Below, in pieces: positions 51,836 to 59,387 of a stretch of 64,000 bases of DNA. Source of the stretch: Thermoplasmata archaeon (GTDB lineage: Archaea > Thermoplasmatota > Thermoplasmata > Lutacidiplasmatales > UBA184); assembly GCA_021816865.1 (NCBI GenBank), contig JAKAWX010000002.1, positions 200,110 through 264,109 of the forward strand. Reading direction: 5' to 3'. Within the stretch, counting starts at the first letter, position 1. Each line of letters begins with the position of its first letter. The translations under genes and the position numbers were made by a program. The notes under the pieces are model-generated. The model saw only the letters and a list, made by a program, of their open reading frames with translations. It did no database searches and was not told the DNA's origin.

Positions 51836-51843
51836 GGTTTAGG
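51836..51843 (+). promoter_or_regulatory. TATA-like box of GltD-like copy 2
   Basis: TGGTTTAG centred about 32 nt before the ATG at 51872. A second AT-rich spot, GTTTAAGG (51815-51822), lies upstream and may serve the divergent MFS gene. Confidence 0.45.
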
Positions 51844-51871
51844 CGACCGCGGAGGGTTCCGCGGACGGACG

Positions 51872-53305
51872 ATGACCGCGGCCGACTCACGGTACCTTAG
51901 GATCGAGGTCCCCGAGGAACGCCCCGAGGACCGCGTCGTGGACTTCCGGGAGGTCCTTCACTCCTACACCCGGGAAGAGGCGATGCTCGAGGCCCAGCGG
52001 TGCCTGCAGTGCGCGCTGCCGTTCTGCGTCGAGGCGTGTCCGATCACCCAGGACTGCCGGGGCTACATCGGCCTCGTCGCGAACGGCCAGTTCGACGAGG
52101 CGGCCCGCCTCACGCTCCGCGAGAACCCGCTCGCGTCGACCCTCTGCAAGGTCTGCTACCACTACTGCGAGGACGCGTGCGTCATGAAGGGCCGGGGCGT
52201 CCCGATCGCGATCCGGCACCTCAAACGGGCGGCGCTCGAGTTCGGCAACTCGAACCTCGAGTACGTCCCGAGCGCACCGCGCCACCAGCGCGTCGCGGTC
52301 GTCGGAGCGGGCCCTGCGGGGCTGATGGCCGCGTGGGAGCTCGGGCTGCGCGGTTACGCGGTCACGCTCTTCGAGCGGCAGCGGGCGGTCGGCGGACAGG
52401 CCGGGGCGATCCCGCATTACCGCATGCCGAACCACGAACTTCTGGTCGACCTCCAGCGGTTCCGCAACTTCGACCTCACCTTCGTGGAAGGGAAAAGCGC
52501 CGGCGCGGAATTGACCCCCGAGAGCCTTCTCGCCGAAGGGTACGCGGCGGTCTTCCTCGCGATCGGGGCATCGAAGGCGGGGACGCCCGGGATTCCCGGC
52601 GAGACACTCCCCGGCGTGCTCCACGCGCTCGACTTCCTGTACGACGTGAACCAGGGACGCCCCGTGATCCTCGGCAAGAAGGTGGTCGTGGTCGGCGGCG
52701 GTGACGTCGCGGTGGACGCTGTCCGCTCCTCGTTGCGCCTCTCCCCCGGCGCCGAGATCACGATGGCGTACCGGAGAACCCGACAGGAGTCCCCCGCCGG
52801 CGAGGAGGAGATTCGCGAGACCGAGCCCGAGGGGATCCGGTTCCGCTGGCTGCTCTCCCCGTCGAGGGTGCTCGGTACCGCCCACGTCGAGGGGATCGAG
52901 TTTCAGAAGATGGAGGTCACCGCGCCCGACGCATCGGGCCGCCGGGCCGTCCGTCCGATCCCTGGGGCGACCGAGGTGATAGAGTGTGACACGGTCATCC
53001 TGGCCGTCGGCGAGAAGGCCGACCTGACGGGCCTCTCCCCCACGCTCGGACTCAAGATCGGTACGAAGGGCTGGCCCGAAGGGGGTCACCCCGACTACAT
53101 GACGGATCTCCCCGGCGTCTTTGCCGCGGGCGGGCGATCGGTGGTTCACGCGATGGCGGCCGGTACCAAGGCCGCGATCGCTATCGACGCGTACCTCTGC
53201 CAGAAGGCGGGCCATTCACCGGGATCCCGACCCGACCCTTTCGGAGAGGGCCACCCGCCTCCTCCGCACCCCGAGGGGTACTCCGGGCCTGTCTGGAAGC
53301 CGTAG
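51872..53305 (+). CDS. GltD-like FeS/FAD NAD(P)H oxidoreductase, copy 2
   Basis: 477 residues, paralogue of 44981-46426 with the same domain order: two [4Fe-4S] sites (C-L-Q-C-A-L-P-F-C-V-E-A-C-P, C-K-V-C-Y-H-Y-C-E-D-A-C), FAD motif V-G-A-G-P-A-G-L and NAD(P) motif V-V-G-G-G-D-V-A. C-terminal motif G-V-F-A-A-G-G-R is the FAD end. The ATG at 51872 precedes the conserved part. It is divergent from the MFS gene. The catalytic partner is not in the window. Confidence 0.88.
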   Translation: MTAADSRYLRIEVPEERPEDRVVDFREVLHSYTREEAMLEAQRCLQCALPFCVEACPITQDCRGYIGLVANGQFDEAARLTLRENPLASTLCKVCYHYCEDACVMKGRGVPIAIRHLKRAALEFGNSNLEYVPSAPRHQRVAVVGAGPAGLMAAWELGLRGYAVTLFERQRAVGGQAGAIPHYRMPNHELLVDLQRFRNFDLTFVEGKSAGAELTPESLLAEGYAAVFLAIGASKAGTPGIPGETLPGVLHALDFLYDVNQGRPVILGKKVVVVGGGDVAVDAVRSSLRLSPGAEITMAYRRTRQESPAGEEEIRETEPEGIRFRWLLSPSRVLGTAHVEGIEFQKMEVTAPDASGRRAVRPIPGATEVIECDTVILAVGEKADLTGLSPTLGLKIGTKGWPEGGHPDYMTDLPGVFAAGGRSVVHAMAAGTKAAIAIDAYLCQKAGHSPGSRPDPFGEGHPPPPHPEGYSGPVWKP

Positions 53306-53425
53306 CGGCCCCGTCCGCGCCGGGCCCGGGGGGCGCTCCCGCGAGCTCCCCCCCGTGCCTCGAGCAGCGGTAAGGAGGCCATCGGCCTCCGGTCCGTCGG
53401 CGCGCAGGTCCGGCCGGCGCTACCA

Positions 53426-54361
53426 TCAAAGGCTCGCTTCCGTCCGTTCGGCCGGATCCGCCGGTAGCTTCTCGAGACTCTCCGAGAGGGCGCGTTGGTA
53501 GCGCTTCCGAGCGGACCGTCCCCGGGTCTCGACGGCGAGGAGGAGACCGTGAAGCGGCACGACCCGACGGTAGAAGTCAACCCGACGTTCGAACGTTCGA
53601 TCGCCCGACCCCTTCCTTCGGAGGCAGAGCGCGGCGAATGTCTCGGGAACGAGCGGGGCGAGAGCGGTGAGGTCGAACGCCGGATCGCCCACGCAGACGT
53701 CCTCCCAATCGATCACCCCCGTGGGCCGGGCGAGCTCCTCCGACCAGAGGAGGTGGTCCGCCGAAAGGTCCCCGTGGGTCGCCACGGGTCGAAACCGTGC
53801 GTCGCGCAGGTCGGCGTAGTAGGCGTCGAACCTCTCCATCAGCCGGGCGTGGAGGCGTGCCGGCGTCGTTCGCTCCGCGGAACGGGCGTACCGCCGCTCG
53901 AGATCGTGGACCGACCGGGCCCACGCCCTCGCACCGTTCGGCCATACGTCGAGGCGTCTCAGCGAGGGCGTGGCGAGCCCCGAGAGCTCATCGAGGAGGC
54001 ACGAAAGGAATCGTCCCAATGTCGCGCGATCCCGCGTCCGCAGCGGGCCGAGGTCGGAGAGGGGTCGCCCGGGCAGCTTCCGATAGACCATCATCGGCCC
54101 GTGTCGCGTGCGCATTCGGAGCGCCACGGGCTCGGGGACCGGGGCGGAGAGGCGGGGGGCCAGGAACCGAAGGACCCGGGCCTCGCGCTCGAGCGCCGCG
54201 CCGCGTCGGCCCTCGCGGGGGAATCGGAAGACCCATCGGTCGTTCGCGACCAGGACACGGTTCGTCCAACCTTCCTCCCGCCACCTCATCCGCTCGAAGG
54301 GTTCGTGGGGCATCGCTGCCCGGGCGGCTCGTTCGAGGTCGGCGCGGGACGGTGCGCGCAT
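53426..54361 (-). CDS. APH-family phosphotransferase
   Basis: 311 residues with a protein-kinase-like fold. The catalytic loop is T-H-G-D-L-S-A-D-H-L-L-W, and the metal-binding block is V-I-D-W-E-D-V-C-V-G-D-P-A. N-terminal W-V-F-R-F-P-R holds the ATP lysine position as Arg, which is common in this family. These enzymes phosphorylate small molecules such as aminoglycosides, choline or homoserine-like substrates; which one is not evident. It stands alone. Confidence 0.88.
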   Translation of the reverse strand: MRAPSRADLERAARAAMPHEPFERMRWREEGWTNRVLVANDRWVFRFPREGRRGAALEREARVLRFLAPRLSAPVPEPVALRMRTRHGPMMVYRKLPGRPLSDLGPLRTRDRATLGRFLSCLLDELSGLATPSLRRLDVWPNGARAWARSVHDLERRYARSAERTTPARLHARLMERFDAYYADLRDARFRPVATHGDLSADHLLWSEELARPTGVIDWEDVCVGDPAFDLTALAPLVPETFAALCLRRKGSGDRTFERRVDFYRRVVPLHGLLLAVETRGRSARKRYQRALSESLEKLPADPAERTEASL

Positions 54362-54473
54362 GCGCGGAGCGCTCCTACCGCCGGGGCACGGGTCCAGAGG
54401 CTAAGGAATGCCGGTCGGTGCGTCGAGTCGGGTTGACGGAGCGGGTAAGCGTCCGTCGGAACCTGCCTCAGTC

Positions 54474-54734
54474 ATGACGCACGCGCCGGGGAGTCCTGAG
54501 TTCGGACCCGAATTCTTTGCCCACCGTCTCGACCGGGGCTTCCGCTGGGGGGTCTTGGTCTCGATCATCGGTCCCATCGCCTGGCTCAGCTTCACGCTGC
54601 TGTACGTGGGGTTCTGGGCTCAGGGATTCAGCCTGTTCCAGAGCATCGTGCTGATCATCGTTTCGCTCCTCATCCTCGCCGGCGTGATGGGGAGCGTCTG
54701 GACCGCTTGGGGGATGCGACGCCACACGCCGTAG
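54474..54734 (+). CDS. Small two-helix membrane protein
   Basis: 86 residues, with membrane helices at about 25-47 and 54-77 and a basic C-terminus (G-M-R-R-H-T-P). The ATG at 54474 is about 27 nt after a weak TATA-like GGTAAGCG. Unknown function, no family recognised. Confidence 0.6.
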   Translation: MTHAPGSPEFGPEFFAHRLDRGFRWGVLVSIIGPIAWLSFTLLYVGFWAQGFSLFQSIVLIIVSLLILAGVMGSVWTAWGMRRHTP

Positions 54735-54955
54735 GAGCCCCCACGGCGCGGCGACCCTCCCCCGGGGGAGCCGGGACCGAAAGCCACCGCCGAACCGGCG
54801 ACATCGAGCGAGGCCCGCCTCCGTCGGTTCGTGGAACGGAAGGGTTCCGGGCCCGAATCAGTGACCCGGTCGGTGGGGGTCGGAGCGGGCCGTCGAACGC
54901 CGTCGGGTCGGATTCTTCGACAAGGACCAAGGCCGTCCGCGCGGGGCCGTCGGGC

Positions 54956-55525
54956 TCAGGCCGGGCGGGCCGACCCGGTGAGAAGGTCGGTTCGGGTCAC
55001 GATCCCGACAAGCTTACCGTTTCGCACGACGGGCAGTCGGTTGAACCCTCGCTCGATCATGAGCCGGATCGCTTCGTCGATCCGCGCGGTCGGGGTAAGG
55101 GTCACCGGAGAGCGGCTCATCGCGTCACCGACCGTCGTCGCCTTGAGAGTCGCGAGGCACTTTGCCGGCAGGTCGGCCCGGCCGGCCCGACCGACGTCGA
55201 GGACGAGGTCGAAGACCCCTCCCGGCAGCGAGAGTCCGTGCCGGTCGTGCAGGAGCCGGACGATGTCCTTCTGGCTGAGCACGCCGACAACACGACGCTG
55301 GCCGTCGACCACGGGAACGCCCGACACCCGGCGGCGGCTCATCACGGACGCGGTGGCCTCGAGGGAGTCGGTGACGCGGGCGACGGCGACCTTCCGGGTC
55401 ATGACGTCGCTCAGACGGAACGTGTAGAATCCGAGGTCGCGTTCGGGGAGGGCCCCGTGCCGCCGGCGCGTCGCCTTCGCTCGCGGAGGGGGGGATGCGC
55501 TTCGGGCTCGACGGGACCGCGGCAT
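54956..55525 (-). CDS. Tandem CBS-domain protein
   Basis: 189 residues. Two CBS motifs form one Bateman module: V-M-T-R-K-V-A-V-A with V-S-G-V-P-V-V-D-G (about 40-100), then A-M-S-R-S-P-V-T-L-T with F-N-R-L-P-V-V-R-N-G-K-L-V-G (about 132-185). The module probably senses adenine nucleotides. The N-terminal 30 residues are Arg/Pro-rich and may not be translated. A near-palindromic TTTTGGTCAAAA lies about 80 nt upstream next to a TATA-like CCTAAAGG. Confidence 0.85.
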   Translation of the reverse strand: MPRSRRARSASPPPRAKATRRRHGALPERDLGFYTFRLSDVMTRKVAVARVTDSLEATASVMSRRRVSGVPVVDGQRRVVGVLSQKDIVRLLHDRHGLSLPGGVFDLVLDVGRAGRADLPAKCLATLKATTVGDAMSRSPVTLTPTARIDEAIRLMIERGFNRLPVVRNGKLVGIVTRTDLLTGSARPA

Positions 55526-55656
55526 GTTTCTCCTGCTCGGGAGCCCCGAAGACCCCGTACCGGGGCCTGGGTCCCCCAGGTGTCAGGGTGCGGCGCGTCC
55601 TTTAGGTTTTGGTCAAAACGCGTGTCGACCCAACAACCGATTCGGGGCCGAGGGCG

Positions 55657-55926
55657 CTACGGACGACCGTGCATGGCGTCCCGCGCCGAGTCGAGCGCGC
55701 CGCGCAGCTCTCGCCACGCCGACGTCGCATCGTGGGCCGGTGGCAGCTTCTCGCCGGCGCGCTCCCGCAGCCGCCGGTCCACGTACTCCTTCGCCCAGCG
55801 GCACACCTCGCAGTGTTGACACTCGTCCGCGATCGGCGTGTGACCGAGGCTCACGAGGGAGTCGTCCGCCTGCGGTCCGCTGCACAGGGCGGCGTCGTGC
55901 CACCCCCGCGCCTCGGCGTTCCCCAT
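55657..55926 (-). CDS. Small cysteine-motif protein
   Basis: 89 residues. One cluster, C-Q-H-C-E-V-C (CxxCxxC), sits mid-protein with another Cys about 30 residues before it, which may bind a metal. The C-terminal third is a charged helix (E-Y-V-D-R-R-L-R-E-R). The ATG at 55926 is 29 nt after a TATA-like element, so the longer Arg-rich frame is rejected. No family recognised. Confidence 0.6.
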   Translation of the reverse strand: MGNAEARGWHDAALCSGPQADDSLVSLGHTPIADECQHCEVCRWAKEYVDRRLRERAGEKLPPAHDATSAWRELRGALDSARDAMHGRP

Positions 55927-55951
55927 CGACCGCGACAACGCTCCAAAGGAG

Positions 55952-55959
55952 AAAAAGGG
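55952..55959 (-). promoter_or_regulatory. TATA-like box of the small cysteine-motif gene
   Basis: Pyrimidine-rich CCTTTTTC on the minus strand, centred about 29 nt before the ATG at 55926; decides the start. Confidence 0.4.
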
Positions 55960-56093
55960 GTGGCCCCCGGACCCGGAATCGCCGGGCGGTGCCGGCCGCG
56001 TCGCGTGCGGCTCCCGGTGGGCGGGTCGGTTCCGTTGCCCCGCCCGCTCGGCCACGGGGCTCTAATCCCGGAAGGTATTCGCCCGGGACGAGG

Positions 56094-56711
56094 ATGGTAA
56101 AGCCCGTGTCGCCCTCCCGACCCCCAGCGCTCCCCGCACCCGACTCCGCACGGACCGGCGGATCCAGCCCCGCCGGCCGACGGTTCTGCCGGCTCTCCCT
56201 CGAAGCAGCGCCCGCGAACGGAACGTGGCCCGTTCCGCCGGACGGCCTCTGCCTTTCGTCGTTCCTCCTTCTCTCGCCCGCGGGTCGGCCGAAGGAGGTC
56301 TTGGTGGGGAAGCTCGACCCCCGCGCGCCCTGGGCCGAGATCGGCGCGCTCGACCCACGACGAGTGGCGCTGAACACCTCGGGCTGGATGCTCCCGTCGT
56401 GCCACCTTCTGTATTTCGAGTCCCCCGAGACGGCCGCGCGTCGCGTGGCCAACGAGCAGCTCGGTATCGCTCGCGTGGAGCTCGAAGCTCCCCGCATCTT
56501 TTCCGAAGCGTACCCGCCGGTCCGGCATCCGGAGCGAGGCGAACACTGGGACCTCGAGTTTCTTTTCCGGGGCGTCGTGCCGGCGGGTTGGCGACCGCAC
56601 CACCCGGCCTGGACCGAGCTCAAGTTCCTCGACCCGTCGGCGACCCCGCGGGTCGAGTTCACTCGGTCCCACGATCAGGTCCTCGAGCTCGCGGGATTCG
56701 CTATCGGGTAG
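56094..56711 (+). CDS. Degenerate Nudix-like protein
   Basis: 205 residues. After a disordered Pro/Ser-rich N-terminus (1-35), the fold reads like a Nudix domain: G-W-M-L-P-S-C-H-L, then E-T-A-A-R-R-V-A-N-E-Q-L-G-I. The usual Nudix core R-E-x-x-E-E-x-G is replaced by R-V-x-x-E-Q-x-G, so metal binding and hydrolysis may be lost. The ATG at 56094 follows a TATA-like CTCTAATC by about 30 nt. It might be a ligand-binding or regulatory Nudix relative. Confidence 0.55.
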   Translation: MVKPVSPSRPPALPAPDSARTGGSSPAGRRFCRLSLEAAPANGTWPVPPDGLCLSSFLLLSPAGRPKEVLVGKLDPRAPWAEIGALDPRRVALNTSGWMLPSCHLLYFESPETAARRVANEQLGIARVELEAPRIFSEAYPPVRHPERGEHWDLEFLFRGVVPAGWRPHHPAWTELKFLDPSATPRVEFTRSHDQVLELAGFAIG

Positions 56712-56756
56712 GCCCCGGTACTTCGGCGCCACCGGCCGGGAGGGGCCGACCGCCCC

Positions 56757-57599
56757 CTACCGGGCTACCGTCGGCACGACCGCGCGCGACCCCCGAGGGT
56801 CGAGCGTGACAGCCGACTCGAGAAGATAGGAGCTTCCGACCAGACCGTCGTAGATGATCTCCTGGAACATCACCTCGCCCACCTCACGCGCCGACGCGGG
56901 GACTCCGGAGAACCGGACGGGGCCGGCCACACGGGCGAAGTGCCGGGTGAACGCGTGGTGGGTCTCGTCGACACCCTCGACGGTTCGCACCCCCGGGGCA
57001 CCGGGGCGCACCCCCAGTTCGGGCATGTACCTCGAGTGGAGGATCAACGCGCCCGAGCCGGTGTCGACCTCGACGGTCGCTCGGGATCCGCTCGGCAGGT
57101 CGAGGTCCACGAACAGGTCGACGGCGGGGCCGGTGCGGTCGACGCGCAGGGGGATCGAAGTGCCGTTACGGAGACGATCGGTGATCGATCGGTCGTCCTC
57201 GAGAACGATGGAGCGGTTCGGTCCGTCGAGCGTGAACGGGCGACCGTCGAGGAGCCCCGACGAAACGATCCCCTCCACCTCCGCGAACTCCGCGGATCGC
57301 GACGCGCGCGGAGGCAGGAAGTCGAGGATCCCGACCGGGACGTCCGACGCCCGGTATGGGCCGAGCTCGAGCGACCCGAGACGGGAGAGCGGCACCACGA
57401 CCTTCTGGCCGGACATCCGACGCCCGGTGAAGGCCTCGCCGGTGGGCCGACACCCCACGGCGGCGGCGAGCGCGGTCGAGAGGACCGAGATCCCGATGCC
57501 GGTGTCGAAGAGGAGCCGGACATCGGTCGACCCGCCGACTCGTGCGGGAACGGAAAGGAAATGACCGCCGACGAGCTCGAACGGGACGACGTCCGCCAC
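56757..57599 (-). CDS. Two-lobed aspartyl protease-like protein (retropepsin fold)
   Basis: 280 residues. Two copies of the catalytic D-T-G motif occur: D32-T33-G34 in L-L-F-D-T-G-I-G and D179-T180-G181 in V-E-V-D-T-G-S-G. Each is followed later by a hydrophobic-Gly pattern (G-I-V-S-S-G-L-L, Y-D-G-L-V-G-S). The layout matches a single-chain aspartic protease with two retropepsin-like lobes. No signal peptide is present, so it is presumably intracellular, unlike thermopsin or pepsin. The target is unknown. Confidence 0.75.
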   Translation of the reverse strand: MADVVPFELVGGHFLSVPARVGGSTDVRLLFDTGIGISVLSTALAAAVGCRPTGEAFTGRRMSGQKVVVPLSRLGSLELGPYRASDVPVGILDFLPPRASRSAEFAEVEGIVSSGLLDGRPFTLDGPNRSIVLEDDRSITDRLRNGTSIPLRVDRTGPAVDLFVDLDLPSGSRATVEVDTGSGALILHSRYMPELGVRPGAPGVRTVEGVDETHHAFTRHFARVAGPVRFSGVPASAREVGEVMFQEIIYDGLVGSSYLLESAVTLDPRGSRAVVPTVAR

Positions 57600-57667
57600 G
57601 CCGTGTTCACCCGGGCCGCCGATTTGAACGTTTCAGACCGCACGGGATCGCCGGCACGGCGGGGAGG

Positions 57668-59287
57668 CTAGCCCATGAACGGTCGTCGCCACTCGTCCGG
57701 CAGCAGCGCGGTCTCCTTGATGTTGCGCGGCGTGAGCCAGCGCAGGAGGTTCAGCATCGAGCCCGCCTTGTCGTTCGTCCCCGACCGCCGGGCCCCCCCG
57801 AACGGTTGGCGAGCGACGATCGCCCCGGTCGGCTTGTCGTTGATGTAGAAGTTGCCGGCGCTCCAGCGAAGCCTCGCCTCGGCCGTCGCCACCGCATGCG
57901 CGTCCTTCGCGAAGATCGATCCCGTGAGCGCGTAGGGCGACGTGCGGTCGCACAGCGCGAGGGTCGGCTCGAACTCCGCGTCCGGATAGACGTACACCGT
58001 CAGCACCGGCCCGAAGATCTCCTCGGACATGAGCTTCCCGCCGGGGTCGCTCGTGCGCAGGACGGTCGGGCGGACGAACCATCCGCGGGACGGGTCGGCG
58101 CCGCCGTCGACGACGAACTCGTACTCCCTCGGATGCTGGCGAGCGTAGTCGAGGTAGCGCACGATGTTCCGGAACGCCGCTTCGTCGATGACCGCGCCAA
58201 GGAGGTTCCCGAGGTCGTCGACCGGCCCGACGGGCACTTTCGCGACTTCCTGCTTCAGGATCCGCTCGACCTCGGGCCAGCGGGTCTCGGGAATGTACGC
58301 CCGCGAGCAGGCGGAGCATTTCTGGCCCTGGTACTCGAACGCTCCGCGGACGAGGTTCATCGCGGTGCCCCGGACGTCGGCGCTGGGGTGCATGAAGATG
58401 AAATCCTTCCCGCCGGTCTCGCCGACGATGCGGGGGAAGTTCCGGTACGTCTCGATGTTGGCCGCGACGCGCTTCCAGACACGGACGAGGGTGTCGTAAC
58501 TGCCGGTGAAGTGGACCCCCGCGAGCGCCGGGTGGTCGAGGAGCGCGTTCGCGTGCTGGCTCGCAAACGGTACGAAGTTGATGACGCCGGGCGGCAGCCC
58601 CGCCTCGACTAGGACCCGGTAGATCTCGTAGTTCGCCAGGATCACAGAGCGCGCCGGCTTCCAGACGACGACGTTGCCGACCATCGCGGGGGCGGTCGGA
58701 AGGTTGCCCGCGATCGAGTAGAAGTTGAACGGGGGGATCGCGAGGACGAACCCCTCGAGCGGGCGCCAGTCGAACCGGTTGGTCTCGCCCGGGTACTGGT
58801 TCGGCTGCATCTCGAGGATCTGACGGGCGTAGTAGACGTTGAAGTTCCAGAAATCGACGAGCTCCGCGAGATCGATCTCGGCCTCGTAGGGGTTCTTCGA
58901 CTGGTTGAGCATGATCGAGGCGATATTGCGTGTCCGGCGGGGTCCGGCGAGCAACGTCGCGGCCTTCTGGAAGACCGCGAGCCGGTGGTACCCGTCGAGG
59001 CGCGCCCAGTCGGCTTGCGCCGAGATCGCGCTCTCGGCGGCGTCCCGAAGCTCCTCGGGGCCGGCGAGGTGGGCCCGGGCGAGGACCACGCGCGTGTCGT
59101 GGGGGCAGACCACATCGACCACCCCAGCCGTGCGAAGCTCGCGGCCCCCGATGACGAGCGGGACCTCGACCGTAGACTCCCGCTGGCGCTTCAGCTCCTC
59201 CTCAAGCCGCAGACGGTCAACCGACTTCGGCGCGTACGACCGGATGGTGTTGACGTCGTTGACCGGGCGCTCGACGTTGTAGTTCAT
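57668..59287 (-). CDS. Delta-1-pyrroline-5-carboxylate dehydrogenase
   Basis: 539 residues, matching the ~540-residue P5CDH (ALDH4) family. It oxidises P5C/glutamate semialdehyde to glutamate with NAD+. Characteristic are N-F-Y-S-I-A-G-N-L-P, the catalytic Glu in V-G-E-T-G-G-K-D-F, and the catalytic Cys in Y-Q-G-Q-K-C-S-A. C-terminal F-G-G-A-R-R-S-G is also typical. The ATG at 59287 sits about 28 nt after a TATA-like element. It is divergent from the flavin proline-dehydrogenase-like operon, forming a complete proline-to-glutamate module. Confidence 0.94.
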   Translation of the reverse strand: MNYNVERPVNDVNTIRSYAPKSVDRLRLEEELKRQRESTVEVPLVIGGRELRTAGVVDVVCPHDTRVVLARAHLAGPEELRDAAESAISAQADWARLDGYHRLAVFQKAATLLAGPRRTRNIASIMLNQSKNPYEAEIDLAELVDFWNFNVYYARQILEMQPNQYPGETNRFDWRPLEGFVLAIPPFNFYSIAGNLPTAPAMVGNVVVWKPARSVILANYEIYRVLVEAGLPPGVINFVPFASQHANALLDHPALAGVHFTGSYDTLVRVWKRVAANIETYRNFPRIVGETGGKDFIFMHPSADVRGTAMNLVRGAFEYQGQKCSACSRAYIPETRWPEVERILKQEVAKVPVGPVDDLGNLLGAVIDEAAFRNIVRYLDYARQHPREYEFVVDGGADPSRGWFVRPTVLRTSDPGGKLMSEEIFGPVLTVYVYPDAEFEPTLALCDRTSPYALTGSIFAKDAHAVATAEARLRWSAGNFYINDKPTGAIVARQPFGGARRSGTNDKAGSMLNLLRWLTPRNIKETALLPDEWRRPFMG

Positions 59288-59310
59288 AGCGCCCGAGAAC
59301 CTCCGGAGGG

Positions 59311-59318
59311 TGCTAACG
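59311..59318 (-). promoter_or_regulatory. TATA-like box of the P5C dehydrogenase gene
   Basis: CGTTAGCA on the minus strand, centred about 28 nt before the ATG at 59287; lies in the 100-bp divergent region. Confidence 0.4.
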
Positions 59319-59387
59319 GTTTCGTGAACTCTCCTTGAGTGGTCCTTAATGACCGCTCCCGACCCTCGATCTCCTCGGAGGCGCTCG

